Source: Choristoneura fumiferana
Taxonomy: Eukaryota > Arthropoda > Insecta > Lepidoptera > Tortricidae
NCBI RefSeq assembly: GCF_025370935.1
Contig: NC_133472.1
Location: forward strand, 31,687,163 to 31,751,162
Reading direction: 5' to 3'
Length of the DNA stretch: 64,000 nucleotides
A model generated the notes under the pieces. It was not told where the DNA came from and made no database searches. It saw only the letters and a list, made by a program, of their open reading frames with translations. Below, piece after piece: positions 24,101-34,920 of the stretch. Made by a program: the position numbers and the translations under genes. Numbering within the stretch: the first letter of the stretch is position 1; each line of letters starts with the position of its first letter.

Positions 24101-27100
24101 GATAATTATGTAGTGAAATATTTATAGGTTGATATTTTTAAAATACTATTCTTTTCTTTGGGTTGCGTCAACCACAATCCTTTTTCCTGTACTGTGCGTC
24201 AACAACTTTATTCATTTCATTTCATTTCATTTATTCATTATTGCTGTGTATGCCATTTTTTTGAAATATTGTATTAAAGAACCTTGCGAGTTTTATGTCT
24301 TGCCTTGCCTTTGCCTAGCCATGCCACAGTTTTGATTTGACAGTTAGGAACAGGCCGTTTTACTACGAAAGTACAAAAGTCGAACTTCGTGTCTTGCCGT
24401 CCCGCTGACGCTTATATTATTTAAAACGAGAGTGAAAGGGACGGTAGGTACTCAGGGTAAAGAGATGGTGCATGCGATCGCGAGCGCCCGCATTTTATAC
24501 AATACAGCCTCAGGGGCGGGGCCGTATCGGCTAACTCATCTATTGTTCGACAGAACTAAATAATTGGTGAATACGATGGTAATTATATTATTATAGGTTC
24601 TCGTAAAAAACTGGTGACTTAAGATGGATGATTTGTATATAGTATAAATAGATAAATCAAAGTTGCATATTCGAAAAATTACTTGTCCCATATCAATTTT
24701 GTGCACTACTACATACAAAATGTCATTCTTATTAAGTTTTTTAATACCTATAACCCCCAGTATATGAGGCGGTGTTGATTCGAAATTTTCGATTCAAAAT
24801 TGGCAGAACTCTAGAAAAGCAGTGGAAGGATGAAGAAAGGAACCAGCTAAAAGGCGCCAGGGAGCTGTTGAATGCCATACTCCGGTACCGTCGGGTCATG
24901 GAGTCTGACAGCGAGACACTCCTGCACGTGCCTATTGTAGACCTGCGCCCGGAGGACGAGCGGCACATTGACGACATCGTGCAAGCGCTTGCGCACAGGT
25001 TAGTGTTGGTATCTGATACAGTCAAGGTTATAAATATGCTTACATTATCAATTCATCAATCACCACCGCCTATAGACACCTGCAACACCAGGGGGATTTC
25101 AGATGCGTTGCCAACCTAGAGGCCTTAGATGGGATACCTCAAGTGCCAGTAATTTCACCGGCTGTCTTACTCTCCACGCCGAAACACAACAGTGCAAAAA
25201 CTGCTGCTTCACGGCAGGATTAGCAAGCAAGATGATGGTGATGGTAGCAATCCGGGCGGACCTTGCACAAGGTCCTACCACCTGGGTAATTTCACGTTGT
25301 GTTCGCCAGAAGACTGTCTTCACACAACACACATGAATATGGTGAACATGGCGTCGTAAGGACGCCATCAGACGCCTCAGATACAATATCCTAACCTTAT
25401 TCCATACCGCAACATAAAATTCTAAATGTAGAAACTTAAATAATAAAAGGTTTACATTGCGGTATGATCCCATAAGAAGGCGTACAGGTTTCATATGAAC
25501 TAAAAAAAAAGTCATGACCACAATCCATTCCAGAATGTTTGATCACAGTGACCGACCGAGTGCGACGGAAGCAATAACTATTGTTGATAACTATTGTTGG
25601 TAACTGTTGACGAAATGTCGTCTCAGATTATCAGTAGGTACTTCCGGTACCAACCGGTACTATACAAGTTGCGTTAGCTACTCGTGTGGTTTTCCTCAAA
25701 CGTTTTAAGCACTCTGTTTTGTCAATAACATGTAGATGCGTAACTTAATAAAGTTAATAAAATCAGAGAAGCCGAGTCTACACTGAGCGACCCCCGCGCG
25801 AGACAAGCGCATGAGGCATGATTTTGTTCGATACAGGTCTCAAATTCGCACTGAAAATGGCCATTGGAATGGCTGGCTCAGTGGAGACTCGGCTTTAGAG
25901 ACCCAAGTTCCAATGAGATACACATGAGGCCAAAATCATGCAGTCGCTGTTAGTTCAGTGGATGAATTGGAATAAGCTAAAGACGGTACCGTGTGTGTGT
26001 GGCATTCTTTATAGCAGTGTTTTTCAACCTTTTTCATGACACAACCCCTTTAATATGAAGAAATATTTCGCGACCCCCTACCCGTTGTTTCTTTACATGT
26101 ATTTTATTTTGTGACAAATATTATTAGTTAATATTTTCTTAATAAATATTTTTAAACTTTTTTTTACTGAAGTAGTTTTCTCAGCTACTTATAGGGGCTT
26201 CGCGATCCCCCTAAAGAGGCTTCGCGACCCCGCGGACCCACGCGTTGAAAACATTGCTTTATAGGAAGGAACCCTATATCAGACTCACTATATAGTGACA
26301 AATATGACAAAGAAAAAGTTTGTAATCCCCTTACGGCCCGTGATACACGCAATGATTTTCATCACATTTTGCAGCATTGCGAGGAAAAAATTAAAAAATT
26401 CAATTATTTTGTGTCCAAACACTTCACAGATCGGCATGGGCGTACAGACTTTTTTGCACTATGCAGGCTAATTTTATAGCAAAAATACTTGTGTTACCTC
26501 TTTGGTTGTGCAATTAAAAAAAAAACAATGCAATAAAGGATTTTCATAAAAAAAAATCTGCTCTAGAGCAGAAAAGTCCCGCTTTGTGCTGGGTATTTAG
26601 TGCGGTTATGATGAAATTAAAGCACAGTTGGAAGAAAAAAATATTCATGACGTGTTCATGACAGTAAAGAAATGAACTAATGTAATTATGCCATTATTTC
26701 AATAGACGTCAGTGCCTGGCACGTAACAACTCGATTCTCATCGGGTTGCGTAAGTACATTTTTTATGTGACGTTAGTGATGACAAGTATGTCAAACCTGG
26801 CTCCGTAAGGCGTTTCCAGAAACGCCTTATTTACCTTGGCTCGCTCCGCTCAGCTGTTTCCGCTAGAGATGCTTCCACCTGTTTCCACCAGCATGCGAGA
26901 ATGGATAAATTAAGCGTTTCTATTGGTTCATGAAAAACACATTCCTCGCGATACATCCTCGCACATCTTTGGTGAAAACGCAGCCTAAGTACCTAAATAC
27001 TAGGTACTTATACTAACTGCAAGGTGTTTGTATCCTACCTGTCACGCTCTCCTACTCTTAAAAAATATGACTCGATCCATACCACTGATATAGGTACTGA

Positions 27101-28565
27101 ATACTCGTATGTTATTTATAAATTATAATTATAATCATTATGTACTATGTACCTACCTACTCCATGCCTTAGGATATACGAAGATCTAAAGAGTCGCCTG
27201 TCCGAGGACGTGCAGAGTCGCGCCAAACCCGACGTCACCACCCGCCCGCTGCCCTCCGAGGAACTATCCGTCGAAGGAGAACTTGAAGAAGGTACATCAG
27301 TCATAATCATAATAAACATACAACTTACTCGTATATACAGGTTGCACACGACTCGCGGATCATTCTCATCCGAGATTCTGGTCAATTGCCATACCTAGAT
27401 TCCTGTCACCTGGGTGAGTAAGTAAATAATTCAGTTTTTCTTGTTCTGAGAGGAGGCCTGTGCCCAGCAGTGGGACGTATATAGGCTGGAATGATGATGA
27501 TGATGATACCTAAGAATCCACCCGTGTTTTAGACCGACCTCGGAACTAAACGTCAGCTTCACTAAGCTTCACAAAAATATAGTATCGAGATAGACTATAC
27601 GTAGAGGTAGAGTCATTCACGATACTATATGGTGGTTCTTATTACAATGTCATTAATGGCTAATTTTGACAAAATCACGCGTCTTCGTGGATGGCACTAG
27701 GTATAACTACCAGTAAACCTTCTCCTGACGCAATGTACTGAGAACTACGTACCCTAGTCCAGGGCTTCCCAAACTGATCGTCGCGATCCCTGGGTTGTTG
27801 GTAGAGCCGAGCTATGGTCACTCCAATAGTTCAAACGTTCACATTTTAAACTCTTACAATGTAACTAAATGTATGTCTACGGGAATGCCGTGTGATAAGA
27901 TATCCATATTCCATAACCCATTTTCTCTATTACGAGCTTGAAAGGGACTAAATACGCTAGTGATATTCTCAAGAATTGTAGAATCTTCAGAATGACGCCT
28001 TTTTAATTCAACTCTTATCCCGTTAAAACAGATTTCATAGACGATTTCAAGATATTAGAAGAGGAACGCGAGAGCTTGACTCGGGAGGCGGAGATTGCCG
28101 AAGAGATGAGTCCTAATCTGCGACGGTACTGGCGACGCCGCGCCGAGGAGCTCAAGGAGGAAAATTTCTACTTGTAAGCTACACTAATACTATCTTGCAC
28201 CTTACACATCTTTGAACTGTTAGCATTATAATAACACGTCACGTCTTATCTACCGTTAGAACAATCAACAAACTACCGAAACAAAAGTAGATAGGCTCGT
28301 CTGAAACTTCATATAGGTACATTTTATATAGCGAACGAGCTAAAACCACGGATATTTTTCGCCATTGCATCTGTCATTATGGTTCAGGTACCTTCTTCGC
28401 GAGGGAAGCGTCCCGCCTTACTTCCGCAATGTGCTCGGCGGTGCTATTTGGTGGGAGATGAACAACACCGCCGGAGAAGCGGTCACCACTGCGGAACGAC
28501 GTAAGATGAAATGCGTGTGCGGCGAATCGCAGGCGCCTGAAGACGATATTGCCCCTTACATGTGA
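18168..28565 (+). CDS. SPAG17: Sperm-associated antigen 17 (ciliary central-apparatus protein, PF6 family)
   Basis: Seven exons: 18168-22585, 22669-22828, 23570-23748, 24807-24998, 27173-27291, 28032-28173, 28388-28565. Joined in phase they give 1795 aa and a TGA stop. SPAG17/PF6 is a scaffold of the C1a projection of the 9+2 axoneme, needed for flagellar beating. Segments recognised against vertebrate SPAG17: N-terminal MGPKKGK; YVAVTGFVEPFLAGCLVKIG (about residue 220); MEGSLKF (about 780); GYDLGDRRVEV; a Lys-rich stretch (about 1085-1112); a Cys-rich CPEC...C...C patch (about 1355-1372); FFVLRR; and near the C-terminus a WRRRAEEL...YLLREGSVPPYFRNV block. Exon 4 is taken from the GGCAG acceptor at 24805-24806 because the stronger-looking CAG at 24760 gives the wrong phase. 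The model ends short of the C-terminal beta-sandwich domain of human SPAG17 (2223 aa). Most of the protein is one 4.4-kb exon. Confidence 0.92.
22978..23192. repeat. Interspersed repeat (AACGGCTGGACCGATT type), SPAG17 intron 2
   Basis: Starts CCCCCGACTTTGTCACTTC and ends CACCCCTCTTTTTGCGTCGG. An inverse copy lies at about 52757-53005, inside the Tc1/mariner-type element. No ORF. Confidence 0.7.
24204..24232. repeat. CATTT microsatellite
   Basis: Five to six units of (CATTT)n, inside SPAG17 intron 3. Confidence 0.7.
24352..24448. mobile_element. Decayed MITE family A copy in SPAG17 intron 3
   Basis: TTTTACTACGAAAGTACAAA, CGAACTTCGTGTC and GAGAGTGAAAGGGACGGTA match family A, but the right terminus is missing. 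Confidence 0.6.
25075..25480. repeat. SINE-like interspersed repeat in SPAG17 intron 4
   Basis: Begins CCTGCAACACCAGGGGGATT, continues with AGAGGCCTTAGATGGGATAC and CAAGGTCCTACCACCTGG. The first part is also present, rearranged, inside the MITE at 46743-46965 (CTGCAACACCAGGGGTATT). The small ORFs over it are not genes. Confidence 0.6.
26015..26256. mobile_element. Non-autonomous hAT element with 8-bp target-site duplication
   Basis: 242 bp. The left end CAGTGTTTTTCAACC and right end GTTGAAAACATTG are imperfect inverted termini. Both sides are flanked by CTTTATAG (26007-26014 and 26257-26264), an exact 8-bp duplication as made by hAT transposases. Inside are several TTCGCGACCCC-type repeats. 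No ORF. It sits in SPAG17 intron 4. Confidence 0.9.
26806..26829. other. Perfect 10-bp stem hairpin
   Basis: TAAGGCGTTT, loop CCAG, AAACGCCTTA. It lies in SPAG17 intron 4 just before the repeat at 26870. It looks like a terminator, but in this eukaryotic intron it has no known function. Confidence 0.5.
26870..26995. repeat. Interspersed repeat, related to 15010-15140
   Basis: Contains TGGTTCATGAAAAACACATT, CTCGCACATCTTTGGTGAAA and a CGCAGCCTAAG end, inverse to the copy in LYPLAL1 intron 3. Confidence 0.5.
27440..27515 (+). repeat. 3' fragment of SINE family 1
   Basis: TTGTTCTGAGAGGAGGCCTG ... GTGGGACGTATATAGGCTGG followed by a (GAT)n tail, as in the full copy at 58853-59163. It lies in SPAG17 intron 5. 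Confidence 0.75.
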
Positions 28566-28943
28566 AACGGATTCGTTCTATTAGTAACTTAAATAACCCT
28601 AGAATTTCAGTCAAAGGGTGAAACTGTATCATTATTCAATTTAGGCTATAAAAAGCACTTATGAATGTCGAAAAGCTACCACTGCGGGCGGTGTTGCGGG
28701 CGCCCGCCACTGGCAATAGGTGTATCTGACACTAGTTCTTTCTTGCGGATTTTTGTTTGAAATCCTCAAAGATCAATTAGGTAAATACGCACGCACATTC
28801 AGGGACTAAATATAATTATAAATATATTTTCCTTGTTTTAACTAGCAATAACTATTCAGTATGATGGATGACTCAAATGTCGACGTGATAAGCGCGTGTC
28901 GCTGTAATATTAGTTACTTATATTAGTTAATAGTACTCGAATT

Positions 28944-28949
28944 AATAAA
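28944..28949 (+). other. Candidate poly(A) signal of SPAG17
   Basis: AATAAA, 379 bp after the modelled stop; a second AATAAA lies at 29072. Transcript evidence would be needed to choose. Confidence 0.4.
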
Positions 28950-29297
28950 CGAGGAATATTGTCATGTCATTTTACCTACCTACTACCTACCTAGGTAAGT
29001 TATTTTACCAATTTTATTCTATTTACAAATCCTATTTAAGGATGATGTGAAGTTGTTTTGTTATTTATTACAATAAATACGTAGTTTTATTAATACCTAT
29101 GTGTGCTTTAAAATTTACTCTAATGCCACAACTTTAATCCTGTAATGTGGGGTGCGTTGTTCAAACTAATTTTACCCACGACGACATTAAGCATTCAATA
29201 GGTTGAATGATTCAGGAGTATGTTTAGGTACCTATACCAGTAGAGAGTTCAGCTACCGCTCATCATCACACATGATTGTGGTCAAACGCAAGTCTGG

Positions 29298-29908
29298 AAC
29301 ATTAATAGTTATTTTCACACCTCTCCTTCAGAAAAGTAACTTTTCCTCCCTGACGAGAGGGAGCAAAGTGCAACTTTTCTATTCAAGGCTTTTCTAAGTA
29401 TTTTATTGCAAATGGCATTTTTTGAAGTTGATAATTGTAAAGCCACGCCATTTTCTATGCTGGTTGATCTTTAATAATATTTAGAATTAGTTTTTTTCAT
29501 TAAGAACACAAGGGAGGTGTCACAAGGGTGCAAAATGGTGTATTTACGGCGAGGGCGTACATTGAATCCAGAATGTAGCGAAGAATTCTACGATCTAAAT
29601 TCTAAATTAGGATCCTGAGCGAAATGAGGGATTCAAGTGTTAACGCCCAAGATGAAAATAATTTTGCTCCCGAGTGGCTCATACAACTTTTCACACCGAG
29701 CATTAAGATACTTGAAAAAAAATATTCTAATTGTTATTAAAGAACAACCAGCATAGAAAATGGCGTGGCTTTACAATTATCAACTTCAAAATTGGCATTT
29801 GCAATAAAACACTTAGACAAGCCTTGAACAGAAAAGTTGCACTTTGCTCCCTCTCGTCAGGGAGGAAAAGATTCTTTTCTGAAGGAGTGGTGTGAAAAAA
29901 CAATGTTG
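29298..29908. mobile_element. Foldback element with ~195-bp arms
   Basis: The left arm (about 29298-29498) and right arm (about 29714-29908) are near-identical inverse copies; both contain GACGAGAGGGAGCAAAGTGC and AGCCACGCCATTTTCTATGC. The arms flank a ~215-bp loop. There is no ORF, so it is a non-autonomous DNA element. The high arm identity suggests recent origin or gene conversion. Confidence 0.85.
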
Positions 29909-30272
29909 AGCCCAGTTATGGACCTTTATATTAAAATTGTGCCAGTAGCATTACATTGCGGGGTAGTCGGGGTAACGAGTTACAAGTGACCAATTGCGTG
30001 CTGCCATGTAATAGGTAGGTATCTACAATGGTAGAGGTGGTAGGTTATCTAATGAGATATTATTAGGCTAGCCTAATCGCCACACTTATTTATTCGTATT
30101 GCAGTCCACATTCGTAAACTACTTTGAATCTTATCCTATTAAAATTAAAGTTCGAACTGCAAGTGTATTATTTTTATAGTCATGTTTTGGAGGGTGAGCA
30201 AAACAAACAATATCGTAACAAAACAACAATGTCACACGACACGTGCGTCCGCGCTTGCGCTGCTAACATTGT

Positions 30273-30405
30273 AGGCCTATACTACTAAGTGCAAAATTCG
30301 AACTTCGTACCTTGCGGTCCCGCTGACGCTGATATTATTTTATACGAGAGTGAGAGGGACGGTACCATACGAATACTTCGATTTTCAAATTTCGTAGTAG
30401 CCCCC
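30273..30405. mobile_element. MITE family A copy
   Basis: Shows ACTACTAAGTGCAAAATTCG on the left and ATTTCGTAGTAGCCCC on the right, with the GAGAGGGACGGTACC arm conserved. It is more diverged than the copy at 54052. Confidence 0.8.
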
Positions 30406-31023
30406 CAGTAGGTACTATGTACGCAAACAAGGAGCGAGGTGTGGGGCAGCGGACGAGGAAACACATGGTAGCGAACGAGATGCACAGATATTTCAGATAA
30501 TTAATTGATAATAATAATAGGACATTTTTACTCCATTGAACACTGAACAGAGGTTCAGGAATAGTATGTTCTTGTACTATTACTGCAGAGGACGGGAAAG
30601 AAAGGCTTGCAGGCCGCTTATGTATAGATTATGGATAGGTATACGAGGCTGGCAAGTTCTTTCAGGCTGAGGCTTGTATAGTGCTTTTCTCAAACATGCA
30701 CTGATATAAGTAAAAACTCCTAGAAATTAAGGTTTTATTCGTAAGACAAATAAAATTGTACCAGACTTAAATTAGGTATTTCTTTCTGACATGTATTCTT
30801 AAAACGTCAAAATTATGAAAATTATCCCAAAAAAATCAAGTTGCAATATTCAGTAACTAACAAATGAACCATAGAAATTCAAGTTCTTGATTTCAGGTCG
30901 TGATATGTATGGTCGTGTATGGCCTTTATTGTGGTTAGCTGACTCATGTATCCTTAAATATAATTGATGTTTTGCATTGAAACAAAAGACTGTCGTCTTG
31001 CAGGCCTGAGGCTGTATTGCCTT

Positions 31024-31265
31024 ACGTTTCTGACGCTTGCGATCGCAATCAAATGACAGTTTTTGTGTGCGATATCTGTCATTTGATTGCGATCACGAGC
31101 GTCAGAAACGTCCAAACGGACTTGTTCACATTTCGAACAATAAAGGAACTGCTCACGTCATCTAGGAGGTTCATCGCAGCCTAATCCAATAGAAAATGCA
31201 CGATGAACCTCCTAAACGTTAGCAGTTCTGTAATTGTTCGAAATGTTAAAAAATCCGTTTGGACT
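31024..31265. repeat. Two adjacent palindromes
   Basis: The first has arms ACGTTTCTGACGCTTGCGAT (31024-31059) and its inverse ending at 31111. The second spans 31110-31265, with long arms beginning GTCCAAACGGACTTGTTCAC and ending AATCCGTTTGGAC, both including an AGGAGGTTCATCG segment. Both look like MITEs, abutting with a 1-2 bp overlap. Confidence 0.75.
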
Positions 31266-31718
31266 ATTGATGAACGCTTGGGACTATAGAAACCTGAGTT
31301 TACGGTACTTACCCGCTAAAATGTGATTCAAGGATCGTCACTGGGTCCGCTGCTGTGTACTTTGTTTAAAAATGATATAAAATACTGTTTTGATAATTGT
31401 AATTTCCTTCTGTTTGCAGACGATTTAAAAATCTATAAAATTGATAAAAACAAAGATGACTGCATTGGGATCCAAAGCGACTTGGATCAGTTTTTTACAT
31501 ATTGTCTGATAAATAAGTTGCAGTTAGCGAGCGACAAGTGCATGCAAATATCATACACAAAAAATAAAAATAAACTTCATTAGTTTTGATTATATGATCG
31601 ATGCTTCACCAATAAGAAGAGTGATATCCACTAGAGATCTGGGCGTTGTATTTGACAATAGACAGGACTTCCGATTGCATGTTGAAGGCATGTGCCTAAG
31701 GGCCTCCAGATGCCAGTG

Positions 31719-31908
31719 CCCTTAGTGTAAGTTTTCGGTTACAAAATACGTCTCGATCGCGTTCGCGTTAAAATCTCAATTTGTATGGAAACACGAACAT
31801 CGCAAACGTTCCGCTAGAGGCGCTGTTCGTTCGTGTTTTCATGCAAATTGAGATTTTAGCGCGAACGCGATCGAGACGTATTTTGTGACCGAAAACTTAC
31901 ACTAAGGG
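31719..31908. mobile_element. 190-bp palindromic MITE inserted in a LINE relic
   Basis: The left arm CCCTTAGTGTAAGTTTTCGG is inverted at the right end (CCGAAAACTTACACTAAGGG), and the arms continue through ACGTCTCGATCGCGTTCGCG almost to the centre. The insertion separates two consecutive parts of the reverse transcriptase relic. Confidence 0.85.
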
Positions 31909-32163
31909 TACAGGTTTTGTTTTGAGAACCGCCAAGTTTTAAAAGAGTTTCCTCATATTTATTATTATATAAGACGCTGGTCATGCCACATCTTGAGTAC
32001 GCATCTGTGATTTGGAGTCCATTCTATGCTAAATATTGTAATTCTATTGAAATGGTCCAAAAAAGTTTTTGCGGGCTATGCATAGATGCTTGACAGGGAA
32101 GAAAATACTGCTGCTACTGTAATGTAACCTATTGAAGTATTATAATAGTAGATTGATAACCAA

Positions 32164-32756
32164 GGGTGGAAAGTGACCCATTTCACCCGAGATATTTCGT
32201 GAGAGCGCCAATAGTTCGAGGGGAAATGGGTAATTTCACCCGAGTTAGACATTCTACTTTTCATTTCGACTGTGAGGAAAGTAAAATACAAAAAAGGAGA
32301 ATAATAATAAATTGAATTTACTTATATCCAACCTCCAACGGTACCTTTTCGACTGGCCACTTGCCACGGCCGACTATAAAAAAAATCGAGTTGGTCACGA
32401 CCAAGGAGCTTATATACAAAACTGGTGGTTGAACGCCGAACGAAGAAGTTTGACCTTTATTACTTATTTATATATATATTTCATCTCTTTCTTTCACATT
32501 TCACGAATGACTTTCATCTCTTTCTTAACCTAACTAAAGAAAGAGATGGAATATGTTCGTGACGTAATAAAGATCAAATTTCTTGTTTCAAACGGATGTT
32601 CGGCGATCAACCTTCGTGTTGTATATAAGCTCCTTGGTCACGACGTGCATCTAGATGGCCATGCCGAAACGTGAAAAAAAGTGTCATTGACGTGACTCAA
32701 TTATATTCGACTCCGTGGCTAATCGAAAAATTAAAAAAAAAAATACTTTCCACCCT
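32164..32756. mobile_element. ~590-bp palindromic element inserted in a LINE relic
   Basis: Ends AGGGTGGAAAGT and ACTTTCCACCCT are inverse. An inner inverted repeat pairs GACCAAGGAGCTTATATACA (32399) with its inverse ending at 32640. It lies between the ASVIWSP part and the C-terminal tail of the LINE. No ORF of its own is convincing. Confidence 0.7.
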
Positions 32757-33396
32757 AGAGATGAAAACGCAATTTTCCACCCGGCTATCTACCCATGAAA
32801 ATTAAACTTTCCGAACAGGAGAGATGAAAAGTATCTTCCCTCGAAACTAAGCATAACGTGTCGGATGCGGTAACATTGTACAACATCTGTAGAGGGCACT
32901 ACAACAGTGCAGAGCTACTATCGCAGGTCAGCTTTAGAGTTCCTTCACGTTTCAGTTCTCGGTCCGTCGCCTTGTTCGCCGTCCCGTTCTCTTCCAGCAA
33001 CGCTGGTCATCGCGCACCTTTGCGACGCTTGTGTAACTCTTATAATAATAAATACCTCTGTCAGTGGATATATTTGATATGACGAGACAAAAGTTCAAAA
33101 ACAAAATTTATGAAACCTTAATGTAACACAGTGTACTTATAGTGTAAGTCTACATAAATCACTTAGTTATACCATATTTCTTAGTGGGGGCTCGTTAGGG
33201 AGTAAGTGAATTTAAGAGTGTATCTATTTTATAAGTAGGTAGGTACATATTGTATACATTTGCTGCTGTTTTGCTCTCCTTAAAATAAATAAATAAAATA
33301 CACTTTTTTCGAGAACTAAATTCCGAGGGGGGGGGCTTACTAAAGTCTAAGGTCTTTCAGTGGGTAACTACTGAAATTGTAGTTGAAACTGGGTAA

Positions 33397-33523
33397 AGTC
33401 GAGTTCATACTTGTGATCAAAAATTTGATCAAAAATATCTGACTGAACACGACTGTTAACGGCGTAGAAGCGTGTTCAGATTTTTTTGATAAAATTATTG
33501 CTCACATGTTTATGAACTCGACT
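33397..33523. mobile_element. MITE family C copy 1
   Basis: Ends AGTCGAGTTCATA and TATGAACTCGACT. The core GTTAACGGCGTAGAAGCGTG is shared with the copy at 34035-34150. Confidence 0.7.
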
Positions 33524-34034
33524 GTAGGTATGCCAAGCGATATTATGTACCTAATTTAATTCGGGGGGACAGAACTCTTCTTTACAATTTAATTATCTAG
33601 TAGGTATTCGGTACAATTAATTTTATTAATTCTTCTGAAGTTTTACCTACAGGTCACGCTCTTATTTCCGTGCCACGTGTAACTTTTGGGATTCCCATTT
33701 GAATTCAGTAAAATCTCGAAATTCCGATGTTTCACGCGAAGAAGCTAGTACAAAAGTAGTCTTTGATATTTGAATTATTTGAGCGGGCTGCTGCGAAATT
33801 GTCACCAAGCAGTTAGGAAGAGGCACCTATAGAAGTAGTACCAATCCGGCGACGTAGGTATCGGGTTCTGGCGTACGATTACGTATTGGTGACCGGTTGC
33901 TGACGCTCTGTTTACGAGTCGCACCGCCATGGGAAACAAACGTGTTATTTGACACTGTTTAAGACGCGTTTCTTAGTAATGTTGCAGTTCAAACTATCAA
34001 CTCATGGTTGCATAAGGTACTTTTTGATCGTACA

Positions 34035-34150
34035 AGCGAGTTCTTAAATGTCTGAGCAAAAATTTGTTTAAAAATATGTGAACACGACTCTATTGTTAAC
34101 GGCATAGCAGCGTGTTCAGATGTTTTTGCTGTTACGAGTATCATAGCTCG
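34035..34150. mobile_element. MITE family C copy 2
   Basis: The core GTTAACGGCATAGCAGCGTG and GTGAACACGACT match the copy at 33397; the termini are more decayed (GCGAGTTC / CATAGCTCG). Confidence 0.6.
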
Positions 34151-34920
34151 ATAATAGAAGTAGTTAGAGATCTTCAAGTACCTACCAATCTCCACCAAAT
34201 GAGCTATCAAAATGCGACTCTATCATTTTCCAAATTTTGCATGGGGAACTGTGAATTCATTTGTTAGCCAACTTAATCTATGTATATAATTCAAAGCTAA
34301 TTAGTTGTCTGAAAATGAACATAGTTTACCTGGTTAAAATTAAATGTTTTACCCGACTTCCCGAAAGAGGGTTATTTCATTACTAGAGCTGTCTTGGAAT
34401 TATGGGCTAATAGATATAATATTGTCAAATTCTGCCTTAGGTAGGTATGTTGATGGGGTCAACTGGGGACTATACGTTAAAGGTTGATTAGGTAGTACAT
34501 TGCATATGTGTTATTTTAGGCTTACCCTTGTACCTAATTAATTACATAGAGTAGGTACCTACCTACAGTCATTGACCTCACTTAAAATATTCAGACATTA
34601 TTCGTGGTTTTGAACGCGCTGTGATACCTATCTACTGGACCGCTCCTGTCACTACCTACCTTCATTTTTACATACTTATTAGCGTAATAGTATTAGGTAG
34701 GGTTAAACACCTTGGATGCGAGACCACGGACAAGTGGAGTATTTTTAATTCCTTTACATTTCCAATATAAAATTAATTAGTTGGTTACCTACAAAAAGAT
34801 TGCACATTCTTTCTGCTATGAGATGAAATCCTTGGTTATGAGGTTATGAAGTACATACCTACTTAATATTTTCTATTTCATGTTTCGAGACAGAATTGGG
34901 TAATATACCTATTTCATTGT

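Larger units (their letters stand above)
31323..33065 (+). pseudogene. LINE reverse transcriptase relic broken by two insertions
   Basis: Pieces of a jockey/CR1-type reverse transcriptase in order: QGSSLGPLLCTLFKNDI and the catalytic FADD box (31323-31583), TRDLGVVFDNRQDFRLHVEG in a shifted frame (to about 31716), VMPHLEYASVIWSPFY (about 31975-32060), and a C-terminal tail with ELLSQVSFRVPSRFSSRSVALFAVPFSSSN (32858-33060). It is interrupted by a 190-bp palindromic MITE (31719-31908) and a ~590-bp element (32164-32756), and carries frameshifts and stops. The 5' half is absent. It is dead. Confidence 0.8.
28950..34900. other. Repeat-filled region, no host gene seen
   Basis: Holds a large foldback element (29298-29908), a family A MITE (30273-30405), two adjacent palindromes (31024-31265), a LINE relic with two insertions (31323-33065) and two related MITEs (33397-33523, 34035-34150). 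The rest is AT-rich single-copy-looking sequence with GGTAGGTA tracts. It could be intergenic or part of a long first intron of the gene whose exon lies at 63163. Confidence 0.5.

Noticed and set aside
25099..25521. 140-codon minus-strand ORF
   Set aside because: It runs antisense through a dispersed SINE-like repeat and has no recognisable domain.
26806..26829. Rho-independent-type terminator
   Set aside because: The stem is perfect, but this is a eukaryotic intron, so the bacterial interpretation does not apply.
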